DNA of 64,000 nucleotides from a virus. The notes under the pieces were generated by a model. The model searched no databases. It saw only the letters and a list, made by a program, of their open reading frames with translations, and was not told the origin of the DNA. Shown in pieces: positions 49,055 through 56,815 of the stretch. The number at the start of each line of letters is the position of its first letter. The first letter of the stretch is position 1. A program made the position numbers and the translations under genes. The stretch lies in the IMG/VR virus record IMGVR_UViG_3300020160_002696, positions 22,851 to 86,850 of that record; one strand, written 5' to 3'.

Positions 49055-50608
49055 TTAATACTTGAATTGATAATTTATTGATGGAGGTCCTATTTGACTA
49101 ACATTATTCCATTGATAAACTAAAAACTCTTTAGTTGCCCAAGGAAATTTTGATAATGTCCTTGTACTAACACTGAAATTCACTAAATAATCTAAACCAT
49201 AATCATCTAATATTTCTGTCAATGGTCCATATGAACTATCATAAACAAAATAATAATTACCAGAACCTGATATATCTATTATTTTATCTGACTTATATTC
49301 TACCATTTTTGTTAATGAATTTAATGTATTATTATCAATAACATCTATATTACTAAATCCATAGAAATATGGATAAATACCTTGAACACTTACACTTGCA
49401 GTACTTGTTGTAGTACCATCACCTACTGTAATTGTAAATAATGTTAAAGATGTGTCTATTGGAGAAATAACTATTCCACTTGATGTTCCAGTTATTGTTG
49501 TTTGTCCATCTGTTGTTATTTGTGGATAAACTCCAGGTATCATATTAGTTAATCCAGTTGGTAGTGTATTTTCAGTTCTCTTTGTAATTGTGTAAGTTAA
49601 TGTTGGAGTTGGATAAGTTCCTACCTCATAATATTGTTGGTCTACTGATATTGTACAAAGTGGACCTAAATAAGTATATAACATACCTCTTAAAACTTCA
49701 CTTATTGAAATATTATTAAATGAATTACCCATTGGTAATCCACCTATTGTCATAGGCATATATCTATCATCATCTAATTCTAAAGAATATCCATTTACAT
49801 TAACTGGTGTTCCAAAAATTTGTATTTCTGAACCAGTTACACCAATAGTATCTAATGGAGGTAGTGTTAGTTCATCCCATACAACTTTACCATCTCTCCA
49901 GAACCATATATTACTATCTAATGCTGCATTTGAATAGGTTCCATCTCCATTAACATTTATATCAATATTAGGTAATGGTATTCCATTTAGATTAAAACTA
50001 CCAGTTGCTGTATTAAGAGTATCAACTATATTTCCAATTGTAACATTACCTGACCTAGCAACAAAATCTATTGAAACAGATTCTGTTACTCCAGACACTC
50101 TTTGACTTTGTATAAAGGGTGCATTTGAATATAAACTTGGTTTTTTACCTGAAAGAATTGACATTCTTGTTATTGTATTTGATACAACATCTGACTTTGT
50201 ATTATAAAGGAAAATATCAACCTCACTATCAAGTAATGTTGAACTTGTTACTCCACCAAAGGCCATAATATCATGTGAATTATCATATGAATAAGTACCT
50301 GAGAAAGACCTCTTACCAATGAATATAGTTCTTTTTAAATCATTATCTGTTGGATCTAATGTATCAACACCTATATAAGAATTGGTTGCTAACGTACTTA
50401 TAGTTTCTTTAAATGGTACACTTGTCCATAATGATAGAATTGCATTTCTTAATGCAATTGGATTTATTAATTTTTCTTCATTATCCAATAAAGGAAATAA
50501 TAAATCAGTATCAGGTGTAACTGATGAAGTCAAAGATAAATAATCTTGAACTGGGTAATTTATTACCTCTGTTATTGTACCTGAATTAAAACTAAATGTA
50601 CCTACCAT
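49055..50608 (-). CDS. virion protein, fiber/baseplate-like, paralog of the next gene upstream
   Basis: 517 residues. The N-terminus has L-I-N-P-I-A-L-R-N-A-I-L-S-L-W, matching L-I-S-P-R-D-V-R-D-A-V-L-S-T-W in the neighbouring 507-residue protein. Y-I-G-V-D-T-L-D-P / Y-I-G-I-D-S-S-N-P, I-F-I-G-K-R-S-F / I-L-L-G-K-R-N-F and T-D-I-F-L-[FY]-N-T-K also align along the length. A C-terminal Ig-like stretch (T-P-T-L-T-Y-T-I-T) ends the protein. The two genes are 2 nt apart, a tandem duplication. Likely fiber-network or baseplate-periphery proteins. Confidence 0.72.
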   Translation of the reverse strand: MVGTFSFNSGTITEVINYPVQDYLSLTSSVTPDTDLLFPLLDNEEKLINPIALRNAILSLWTSVPFKETISTLATNSYIGVDTLDPTDNDLKRTIFIGKRSFSGTYSYDNSHDIMAFGGVTSSTLLDSEVDIFLYNTKSDVVSNTITRMSILSGKKPSLYSNAPFIQSQRVSGVTESVSIDFVARSGNVTIGNIVDTLNTATGSFNLNGIPLPNIDINVNGDGTYSNAALDSNIWFWRDGKVVWDELTLPPLDTIGVTGSEIQIFGTPVNVNGYSLELDDDRYMPMTIGGLPMGNSFNNISISEVLRGMLYTYLGPLCTISVDQQYYEVGTYPTPTLTYTITKRTENTLPTGLTNMIPGVYPQITTDGQTTITGTSSGIVISPIDTSLTLFTITVGDGTTTSTASVSVQGIYPYFYGFSNIDVIDNNTLNSLTKMVEYKSDKIIDISGSGNYYFVYDSSYGPLTEILDDYGLDYLVNFSVSTRTLSKFPWATKEFLVYQWNNVSQIGPPSINYQFKY

Positions 50609-50610
50609 TA

Positions 50611-52134
50611 TTAAAATATAAATTTAAAATCACTATTTTGACTAGCAAATCCACCAGGATAATCACATTCTAATTTAGTTCTCCAAACAATGTATTGACC
50701 TTGTGTTGAATATGTAAATGCTGATAATTGTGGATAATCAGAATCATATATTATAAATCCATTTGGATCTTGTATTTGTGATAATGTAGTAAATGTTGCT
50801 GGATAAACAAAATATAAATAACCAGAACCATTATAAGTAAATGATATTGAATTACTTAATCCTGGATAAGGTGTTACAGATTTTATTAAAGGAGTATAGT
50901 TATTTGTCAATACTGAGCTTGTAAATCCATAATAAACAGGTCTTATAAAGTTAATTGAAGCAGTTAAACTATATATACCAATACTATCATTAACACTTAA
51001 TACCCAATTTTTAGGACCAGTTGTTGAACTAAATGTAGAAGTATTAAATGTACTACTGATTGATGAACCTGGTAAACCAGAAAATGATAATCCTGTTACA
51101 CTTGTATTTGATATACTATATGGATTAATCTTTTCTGACTCATTTCTAGCATAAGTTGTAATTGAATAAGTTAAACTAATAGAAGGTGTTGTACCAATTT
51201 CTGCATATGATGGATTACTAGGATTGTTATTATTAATTGCTGTGATTTGTAGAACTGGTGGAGCATAAGGATAAAGAACTTTTCTTAATACTTCTGTAAC
51301 TGGCCAATTTTGAAAGCCTGGTCCATTATCAAATGAATTAACTGAAAATGATGAACCCATTGTAACACCACCTAAAGTTACAGGTGTTAAATTATCATCA
51401 ATAAACTCTATTGAATATCCATTTACACTAACAGTACTTCCATAAATATTTGTAGGATAACCTGGTGTACCAATGTTATTTAATGATATAGTTGGTTGTT
51501 CCCATTTAAAATATCCATCTGGATATGTTCCTCTATATCTTAAAATCATTCCATTAGATGCACTACCAGAAGTTTCTGCTACAGTTGGAAATATAACTCC
51601 ATTTATTGCAACTCTACCACTTGTTGAAAGTAAGTTAATTCCACCATTATCTGCAGGATTTACAATGTTTAAATCAATTGCAGATTCATCATTATTTACT
51701 TTAGACTCAATGTAAGGAGCAACTAAATGTAAACTTGAAAGAGTACCTGCTAAAATTGCTAACCTTGTTATACTTTGTGATGCAGAATCAGGTTTAGTAT
51801 TAAATAAAAAAATATCAGTTTGTGAACTTAAAAGTTGAGAAGTCATTACATCTAAACCACCAAAATTTCTTTTACCTAATAATATTTTTTGTTTAATATC
51901 TCTATTACCTGGATTACTTGAATCAATACCAATATATTCATAATTTGATAATGAATTTGGTGTTGTAACTTTAAAGGGAGTATTTGCCCAAGTTGATAAA
52001 ACCGCATCTCTAACATCTCTTGGAGATATTAATTTTTGAGTGTTATCTTGTATATCATTTAAAACACTGAAAATATCTGTTTTTCTAGTGGCTTCTGTTA
52101 ATTGACCTATATTAATACTAAAAGTAGCTGACAT
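50611..52134 (-). CDS. virion protein, fiber/baseplate-like, tandem paralog
   Basis: 507 residues, beta-rich, with a helical N-terminal segment (L-I-S-P-R-D-V-R-D-A-V-L-S-T-W) of a kind often found at the start of Bacteroidetes phage fiber proteins. Middle region matches the downstream paralog; the C-terminal 200 residues differ more (Y-S-I-T-T-Y-A-R-N-E-S-E-K), consistent with diverged receptor or partner specificity. First gene of the second fiber operon. Confidence 0.72.
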   Translation of the reverse strand: MSATFSINIGQLTEATRKTDIFSVLNDIQDNTQKLISPRDVRDAVLSTWANTPFKVTTPNSLSNYEYIGIDSSNPGNRDIKQKILLGKRNFGGLDVMTSQLLSSQTDIFLFNTKPDSASQSITRLAILAGTLSSLHLVAPYIESKVNNDESAIDLNIVNPADNGGINLLSTSGRVAINGVIFPTVAETSGSASNGMILRYRGTYPDGYFKWEQPTISLNNIGTPGYPTNIYGSTVSVNGYSIEFIDDNLTPVTLGGVTMGSSFSVNSFDNGPGFQNWPVTEVLRKVLYPYAPPVLQITAINNNNPSNPSYAEIGTTPSISLTYSITTYARNESEKINPYSISNTSVTGLSFSGLPGSSISSTFNTSTFSSTTGPKNWVLSVNDSIGIYSLTASINFIRPVYYGFTSSVLTNNYTPLIKSVTPYPGLSNSISFTYNGSGYLYFVYPATFTTLSQIQDPNGFIIYDSDYPQLSAFTYSTQGQYIVWRTKLECDYPGGFASQNSDFKFIF

Positions 52135-52153
52135 TTATAAAATACTTTTTTAG

Positions 52154-52164
52154 TATATATTAAA
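52154..52164 (-). promoter_or_regulatory. late-promoter-like box TTTAATATATA, 19 nt before ATG
   Basis: Exact box on the minus strand heading the second fiber operon. Confidence 0.52.
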
Positions 52165-52184
52165 AATATATTATCACTTATAAA

Positions 52185-52212
52185 AAAAGTCCAATTTAAA
52201 ATTGGACTTTTA
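52185..52212 (-). terminator. intrinsic terminator after the DUF1617-like gene
   Basis: AAAAGTCCAATTT / AAATTGGACTTTT stem; on the minus strand followed by a T run. Separates the DUF1617-like gene from the fiber operon promoter. Confidence 0.85.
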
Positions 52213-52214
52213 GA

Positions 52215-52616
52215 TTAAGAGAATAAGAACTCTACTTTGATTAAATCTTTAACTTTTGCAGTTGTTAGACCTAAATCTTCAAACTGAATTGCATCAAATG
52301 GAATTTCATTTTCAACTTCCATTAATTCACTCATTTCTTTTGTAAACTCTTCAACATTTGTAATGTTTACTGCACCTTCAACTGGAGATCCATCTGCATT
52401 TTTTGGAATAACTGGTTCTCCATTTTCATCTTTTTCAACCCATTTATCAAAAATTTTCTTTTCCATTTTTAACTTGTCATCAACAATAGAAGATAATTCT
52501 TTTATTATTCTAGTTAATTTAAAAGCAGTTCCTGCATTAATATCTAACTCAATTAGTGTATTAAGTGCACCAATTGTATCATTAGTAAGTTGTGAATTTT
52601 TTACAATTATACTCAT
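52215..52616 (-). CDS. DUF1617-like phage protein, 133 aa
   Basis: Start chosen at ATG 52614-52616 (M-S-I-I-V-K-N), since the upstream extension overlaps the methyltransferase. The pattern A-L-N-T-L-I-E-L-D-I-N-A-G-T-A-F-K-L-T-R, I-F-D-K-W-V-E-K-D-E-N-G-E, E-F-T-K-E-M-S-E-L-M-E and I-x-F-E-D-L-G-L matches DUF1617, small phage proteins usually encoded among tail genes. A tail-assembly role is inferred from such contexts. It is followed by a strong terminator. Confidence 0.72.
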   Translation of the reverse strand: MSIIVKNSQLTNDTIGALNTLIELDINAGTAFKLTRIIKELSSIVDDKLKMEKKIFDKWVEKDENGEPVIPKNADGSPVEGAVNITNVEEFTKEMSELMEVENEIPFDAIQFEDLGLTTAKVKDLIKVEFLFS

Positions 52617-52644
52617 TTTTAATTTAATTTTATTTTTTATATGA

Positions 52645-53376
52645 TTATATATCAACTTTGTTGAGTTCCTCTAATCTATTTTTTATTATTTCAAAATACT
52701 TTTCATCTTTCTCAACTAAAATATATTTTCTTTCTAATAAAACTGCTGCATGACCAGTTGTACCAGTTCCTGCAAATGTATCTAAAACTAAATCTCCTAC
52801 ATTTGAGTGTTTTTTAATCAAGTCTTTAATCAACTCTAATGGTTTTTGTGTAGGATGTTCATATCTCTCTTTACCATGACACAGAGGATATTTATAGATA
52901 CCATTATCATAAACTGAATTGAATGTAGGTTTACTTACTTTAGTAAATGTAAAAAAGAACTCTACTGCATTTGATAAATAATTTAACTTTGAATTAACAG
53001 GTACAGGATTATTCTTAACCCATTGACAAACTCTTGGTTGTTTGAACTTACTTAATTCAGCAGCTTCTTTTATTATAGTAGATTTCCATATATCAAAAAA
53101 GAAAATAAGTGTTCCTCCTTTCTTTAGTATTCTATAATACTCTTTGAATAGTAAATTCCAATCTATCTCATCTTTATCCCATTGTCCAAAGTCTATTGAT
53201 AACTTACCATACTTTGATTTCATTTCATCATTTGTATCTTCTGAATAATTTGTAAATCCTGATGAACGTGATATTAAATAGGGAGGATCTGTTAGGATTA
53301 AATCAATAGAATTACTCTTAATTTTAATTAATTCTTGAAAACAATCACCATTTATTATATTAGATGAAATATTCAT
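52645..53376 (-). CDS. DNA (N4-cytosine or N6-adenine) methyltransferase
   Basis: 243 residues. Catalytic motif T-D-P-P-Y at 29-33 precedes the SAM-binding motif D-T-F-A-G-T-G-T-T-G near 205-214, the beta-class order. Other family landmarks are H-P-T-Q-K-P and a C-terminal E-K-D-E-K-Y-F-E-I. No linked restriction enzyme is visible, so it probably protects phage DNA or alters host restriction recognition. Its first codons overlap the end of the HNH gene by 17 nt. Confidence 0.94.
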   Translation of the reverse strand: MNISSNIINGDCFQELIKIKSNSIDLILTDPPYLISRSSGFTNYSEDTNDEMKSKYGKLSIDFGQWDKDEIDWNLLFKEYYRILKKGGTLIFFFDIWKSTIIKEAAELSKFKQPRVCQWVKNNPVPVNSKLNYLSNAVEFFFTFTKVSKPTFNSVYDNGIYKYPLCHGKERYEHPTQKPLELIKDLIKKHSNVGDLVLDTFAGTGTTGHAAVLLERKYILVEKDEKYFEIIKNRLEELNKVDI

Positions 53377-53998
53377 TTATATTCTCTTTCATTTTTATCC
53401 ACACATTATGAGGTATATCATTTTTGGATCTATTTTCAAACCAAGTTAGAAATTGAAAATTTGACAACTCATTTCTTCTATTATTAGAATCAATATGATC
53501 AATAGATGGTTTCTTCCACTTATCTTTGGTGATGATCCAATTAGTATATAATTCATTAAACTTCTTATCATAATAGAATTTTTCTATAAAGTCTATATAA
53601 AAATCGGTTTCCCAACTATCATTCTTATTATGTTTTCTTACATTAGAAACTATTTTATTTAAAAACTTTAATTTATCTATATCTTCAAATTTACAGAGCC
53701 AATCCAATTCAACATCAAATAATAGGTGACTTTTCATATTTTTAAAATTATTTAATTTACTTCTTTTAATACCCAATGAATTTTTTTTACCCATCAATCC
53801 TTTAGAAATATTATTCTTATGTTCTTCTGAAAAAGGTTTTGGTTTTCTAATAACATTAATACCCTCATCCTTTAAAATTCTACTAATATTTACTCTACAT
53901 ATATTACATATTTTTGATATTTCTTTAATAATTAAACCTTCTTTGTATAATTTTACCACACTATCAATAGTTTCTTTGTCATATATAACCTTACTCAT
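53360..53998 (-). CDS. HNH homing-type endonuclease with HTH and NUMOD3-like motif
   Basis: 212 residues. Residues 1-45 form a resolvase-like helix-turn-helix (V-V-K-L-Y-K-E-G-L-I-I-K-E-I-S-K-I). F-S-E-E-H-K-N-N-I-S-K-G-L-M-G-K-K then matches the NUMOD3 DNA-binding motif. The C-terminal S-I-D-H-I-D-S-N-N-R-R-N-E-L-S-N-F-Q and F-E-N-R-S-K-N-D is an HNH nuclease core. The 17-nt overlap with the methyltransferase suggests joint mobility or co-expression. Confidence 0.85.
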   Translation of the reverse strand: MSKVIYDKETIDSVVKLYKEGLIIKEISKICNICRVNISRILKDEGINVIRKPKPFSEEHKNNISKGLMGKKNSLGIKRSKLNNFKNMKSHLLFDVELDWLCKFEDIDKLKFLNKIVSNVRKHNKNDSWETDFYIDFIEKFYYDKKFNELYTNWIITKDKWKKPSIDHIDSNNRRNELSNFQFLTWFENRSKNDIPHNVWIKMKENINEYFI

Positions 53999-54117
53999 CT
54001 TTGATTTATTTTTAATTATATATTAAAATGGAAAAATGGAAAATCTACTGAAATTAAGTCAAACCAATTAATAATCATAATGTATATATATATGTCAACA
54101 TGAAGTCCCTCAAAATA

Positions 54118-54134
54118 AATATATAAAAGAAAAA
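54118..54134 (+). promoter_or_regulatory. 17-nt leader motif AATATATAAAAGAAAAA before gp26-like gene
   Basis: Exact copy of the sequence before phoH (20234-20250), ending 10 nt before ATG 54145. Confidence 0.4.
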
Positions 54135-54144
54135 TATTGGAAAT

Positions 54145-54909
54145 ATGATAGATTTTTTTAGAGAATTATTTGTTAAGAGAATTAAATTAGATACTAAATT
54201 TTTACCATCTCAAGGACTATTTTATAAAAAGGACTTTGAGATTAGTATTAAGAAAGCAAGTAAAGAAGATATATTAGACTATGAGAAAAACTATGTTAAA
54301 GATGATATAGGAACTGTAATTTATCTAATAAAAAAGATAGTAGAAAAAAATATTAAACTTAGTGATGGTTATGTATATGAAGATATTAAAAGTATTGATA
54401 TAATATTCATTTTTCTAGAAATTGTTAAAATAACAAAAGGTAAACCTATTAATCTACTTTATTTTGACAAAGAAACTGATAGTGAAGGTAAAATTGAATT
54501 TGGTTCTAAATACTTTAATTACTTTCAATTTACCAATAAATTGTTACAAAATTATAGTAGTGAAGACAGAAGTTTTACAATAAATGGATATAAATATACT
54601 TTACCTTCAATTGGTGTTGAAAACTCACTGACTAATTTTCTTATAGTAAAATCAAATGAAGAAGATGCTTTTAACTATAACAACTATACTTATGATTTTA
54701 CATATTTTGTAGGTGATAAAAACAATTTGAAGTTTAAAGAAATTGAAAATTTAATACAAATATTCAATTTTGATATGGATAAAGATGAGATGAAAAAAAT
54801 GAAAGAAGTTATCAAAACATTTTTACCATTACAAAGATATTCATTGAAGAAAGATGGTAGAGTTGTAGAGATGAATAGTAAGATTAACCTTGAGAAAATT
54901 TGGAAATGA
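54145..54909 (+). CDS. gp26: T4 gp26-like baseplate hub protein
   Basis: 254 residues. The N-terminal D-T-K-F-L-P-S-Q-G-L-F-Y, followed by F-E-I-S-I-K-K-A-S-K-E-D-I-L, has the L-P-S-x-G-x-[FL]-Y and K-x-D/E-E-I-L form of the T4 baseplate gp26 family. The remainder is mixed with a helical end (E-M-K-K-M-K-E-V-I-K-T-F-L-P-L-Q-R-Y). gp26-type proteins act in hub assembly of the contractile-tail baseplate. It leads a plus-strand unit that continues with three tagged genes. Confidence 0.72.
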   Translation: MIDFFRELFVKRIKLDTKFLPSQGLFYKKDFEISIKKASKEDILDYEKNYVKDDIGTVIYLIKKIVEKNIKLSDGYVYEDIKSIDIIFIFLEIVKITKGKPINLLYFDKETDSEGKIEFGSKYFNYFQFTNKLLQNYSSEDRSFTINGYKYTLPSIGVENSLTNFLIVKSNEEDAFNYNNYTYDFTYFVGDKNNLKFKEIENLIQIFNFDMDKDEMKKMKEVIKTFLPLQRYSLKKDGRVVEMNSKINLEKIWK

Positions 54910-54911
54910 TA

Positions 54912-54922
54912 CTTAATATATA
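54912..54922 (+). promoter_or_regulatory. late-promoter-like box CTTAATATATA, 4 nt before ATG
   Basis: One mismatch to consensus, just after the gp26-like stop and ending 4 nt before the tagged methyltransferase-like gene. Confidence 0.52.
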
Positions 54923-54926
54923 GTTT

Positions 54927-55760
54927 ATGAGAATATTAAACTGGGAATTATTCCTTGAAGAATTAGTTGGAGATACTGAAATATCAAACTATCAGACTTA
55001 TGCAGATGGTATGGAAAAGTCAATGGATGATAAACTATTCTTTGTTAATAATATTGATTTTGATGTTATTGTAGATTTTGGATGTGCTAATGGTATATTT
55101 CTTTCTAAAGTTCAAACAATGAAACCTAATGTTAAGATAATAGGTTATGACTTAGATGATGTTATGTTATCTAAAGCAAGAGTTATTTTAGGTGAAGAAG
55201 CTTTACTTACAAGTTCTTGGGATGAAGTGGTTAATGAATTAAGTAACTATGAAAATCCTTTACTTAATTTAAGCTCAGTTATACATGAAGTTTATTCCTA
55301 CTCACACTCATCTGTTATTAAAAAGTTCTGGGAAAAACAAGTATTTGGTGGAAACTTCAAATGGATTACTATTAGAGATATGATACCTTCTTCTGATATT
55401 CATAAAAATGAATTAGAAAATTTTAAACAAGATGTTAAAAAAGTAAGAAAAAGAGCTAATAACTCCTTTCTAAATGATTTTGAAAAAAGATGGGGTTCAA
55501 TTGATGATAATTATAGAACTTTTTGTCACTTTTTGTTAAAATATAGATATATTGATAACTGGGAAAGAGAAGTAAAAGAAAACTATCTACCAGTATCTTT
55601 AGAAACGGTTAAGACAAAAATACCTTCAAGTTATAGTATTGAGTATGAACAAGACTTTATAGTTCCTTTTATTAAAGATAAAGTTGGTAAAGATTTTGGT
55701 GTTAAAATTACACATTCTACTCATGTTAAAATGGTGTTAAAAAATAATAATTTTAAATGA
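54927..55760 (+). CDS. tagged class I SAM-dependent methyltransferase-like protein
   Basis: 277 residues. Opens M-R-I-L-N-W-E-L-F-L-E-E-L, compatible with the tag (F-L-E-E). Residues 46-82 hold the SAM-binding fold: V-I-V-D-F-G-C-A-N-G-I-F, then V-K-I-I-G-Y-D-L-D-D-V-M. S-S-V-I-H-E-V-Y-S-Y follows at the motif IV position and K-W-I-T-I-R-D-M-I-P resembles a post-III strand. Substrate unknown (protein, RNA or small molecule). The stop overlaps the next tagged start. If the tag is functional, this enzyme would enter the host with the DNA. Confidence 0.76.
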   Translation: MRILNWELFLEELVGDTEISNYQTYADGMEKSMDDKLFFVNNIDFDVIVDFGCANGIFLSKVQTMKPNVKIIGYDLDDVMLSKARVILGEEALLTSSWDEVVNELSNYENPLLNLSSVIHEVYSYSHSSVIKKFWEKQVFGGNFKWITIRDMIPSSDIHKNELENFKQDVKKVRKRANNSFLNDFEKRWGSIDDNYRTFCHFLLKYRYIDNWEREVKENYLPVSLETVKTKIPSSYSIEYEQDFIVPFIKDKVGKDFGVKITHSTHVKMVLKNNNFK

Positions 55761-56002
55761 AAAAGTTTAGTGAGAGTACAGGTCATAGAGAAAATGGTGA
55801 ATGGATAAATGAAACACCACAAGCAAAATTGAGAAATCAATTAGGTCCATTTTGGACTTTAGTGAGTATATTATCAGAAGAAAGATTAGATAAATTATTA
55901 AATCATCCTGATGGATTAGAAATGATAAAAAAGTGTTTAGAACAATGTAAAGATAGTCAACAAAGAATACTTGACTTAATAAAAGAAACAGAAAATAAAT
56001 AA
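55757..56002 (+). CDS. tagged small protein, 81 aa
   Basis: Begins M-K-K-F-S-E-S-T-G-H, a short form of the tag. The remainder is helical: L-R-N-Q-L-G-P-F-W-T-L-V-S-I-L-S-E-E-R-L, then K-K-C-L-E-Q-C-K-D-S-Q-Q-R-I-L-D. ATG overlaps the methyltransferase stop by 4 nt. No family recognised. Confidence 0.72.
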   Translation: MKKFSESTGHRENGEWINETPQAKLRNQLGPFWTLVSILSEERLDKLLNHPDGLEMIKKCLEQCKDSQQRILDLIKETENK

Positions 56003-56010
56003 TTAAAACA

Positions 56011-56244
56011 ATGAGTAAAATTAGAAAATTTAATGAAAACCTTACAGAAGGTTTAAGTGAGTCTGAGGCAGAACAATTATGGAGTGAAGTTGAAAACCAA
56101 GGATTTGGATATTGGGTTCAACATTATGGATATGATGGAACAGAAGATCCAAAATTAGTAGAACTATGTGAAAATGCTAAATTTGCAATGAATGAACTTG
56201 ATACACACATGCAAGCTATTTTTGATAAATATGATATTGGATAA
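56011..56244 (+). CDS. tagged small acidic protein, 77 aa
   Basis: Begins M-S-K-I-R-K-F-N-E-N-L-T-E. Acidic and helical (S-E-S-E-A-E-Q-L-W-S-E-V-E), with an aromatic turn G-Y-W-V-Q-H-Y-G-Y-D-G. It is 8 nt after the previous gene and closes the unit before the terminator at 56251. No family recognised. Confidence 0.73.
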   Translation: MSKIRKFNENLTEGLSESEAEQLWSEVENQGFGYWVQHYGYDGTEDPKLVELCENAKFAMNELDTHMQAIFDKYDIG

Positions 56245-56250
56245 AAACTA

Positions 56251-56278
56251 AAAACCACTCAAATGAGTGGTTTTTTTT
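56251..56278. terminator. bidirectional intrinsic terminator
   Basis: AAAACCACTC-AAAT-GAGTGGTTTT plus T run between convergent tagged genes; same stem as the terminator at 45360-45384. Confidence 0.9.
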
Positions 56279-56531
56279 ATATTGTTTTGAAATCTTTTAT
56301 CTCAACACACATATCTACATTTTCATATGAATATCCATCTTCAACATCACTACCATTTTCAACTAAGAACTTTTGTAACTCTTCTCTTGTTGGCATTTCT
56401 GGATGTTCAATAAAATAAATATAGTGATCTGAACTTTCACTAGTTGTTGTTAAAACAAATTGTTTCATTGGTCTGTGAGGATTAGGATAACTTGGATTCC
56501 CAATTTCCTCATTAAATTTTTTTATTTTCAT
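56277..56531 (-). CDS. tagged small protein, 84 aa
   Basis: Begins M-K-I-K-K-F-N-E-E-I-G-N, a strong tag, then a Pro-rich stretch (P-S-Y-P-N-P-H-R-P) and a compact alpha/beta unit (H-Y-I-Y-F-I-E-H-P, then R-E-E-L-Q-K-F-L-V-E-N-G). ATG shares a base with the stop of the upstream tagged gene. No family recognised. Confidence 0.73.
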   Translation of the reverse strand: MKIKKFNEEIGNPSYPNPHRPMKQFVLTTTSESSDHYIYFIEHPEMPTREELQKFLVENGSDVEDGYSYENVDMCVEIKDFKTI

Positions 56532-56761
56532 TATTTATTATTTTTTAAGAATTTTTTGTAAAGACCCATTTCATCTTTTCTGACCTCAAAATCAGAATCT
56601 ACACCAGTAATAATTTCTTGTTCTTCTGGTTTATATGAATCTTCCATTGCACATTTTGCTTCTTCTAAATTATCAAATGTTCCTAAATATTCTTTAGTTT
56701 CTTTATCTACTAAATAGATTTTAGTATTATTGTTCTCATTAAATTTTTTTAAGTATTTCAT
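56531..56761 (-). CDS. tagged small protein, 76 aa
   Basis: Begins M-K-Y-L-K-K-F-N-E-N-N-N, a strong tag. The body is a short beta-helix unit: I-Y-L-V-D-K-E-T-K-E-Y-L-G-T-F, then N-L-E-E-A-K-C-A-M-E, the shape of a phage-typical SPOR-like/DUF domain for sequence-independent binding (low certainty). First gene of a two-gene tagged unit with its own box. Confidence 0.74.
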   Translation of the reverse strand: MKYLKKFNENNNTKIYLVDKETKEYLGTFDNLEEAKCAMEDSYKPEEQEIITGVDSDFEVRKDEMGLYKKFLKNNK

Positions 56762-56766
56762 AATAC

Positions 56767-56777
56767 TATATATAAAA
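56767..56777 (-). promoter_or_regulatory. late-promoter-like TATA box, 5 nt before ATG
   Basis: TTTTATATATA on the minus strand, directly joined to the T run of the nrdA terminator. Confidence 0.5.
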
Positions 56778-56804
56778 AAATCCTCTTAAAAAAGAGGATT
56801 TTTT
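56778..56804 (-). terminator. intrinsic terminator after nrdA
   Basis: AAATCCTCTT-AAAA-AAGAGGATTT stem, followed on the minus strand by T residues; lies 12 nt after the nrdA stop. Confidence 0.88.
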
Positions 56805-56815
56805 GTTTTATTTTT

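Noticed and set aside
56767-56804. AT-rich hairpin considered as an attachment site or origin
   Set aside because: It is fully explained as the nrdA terminator joined to the next gene's TATA box.
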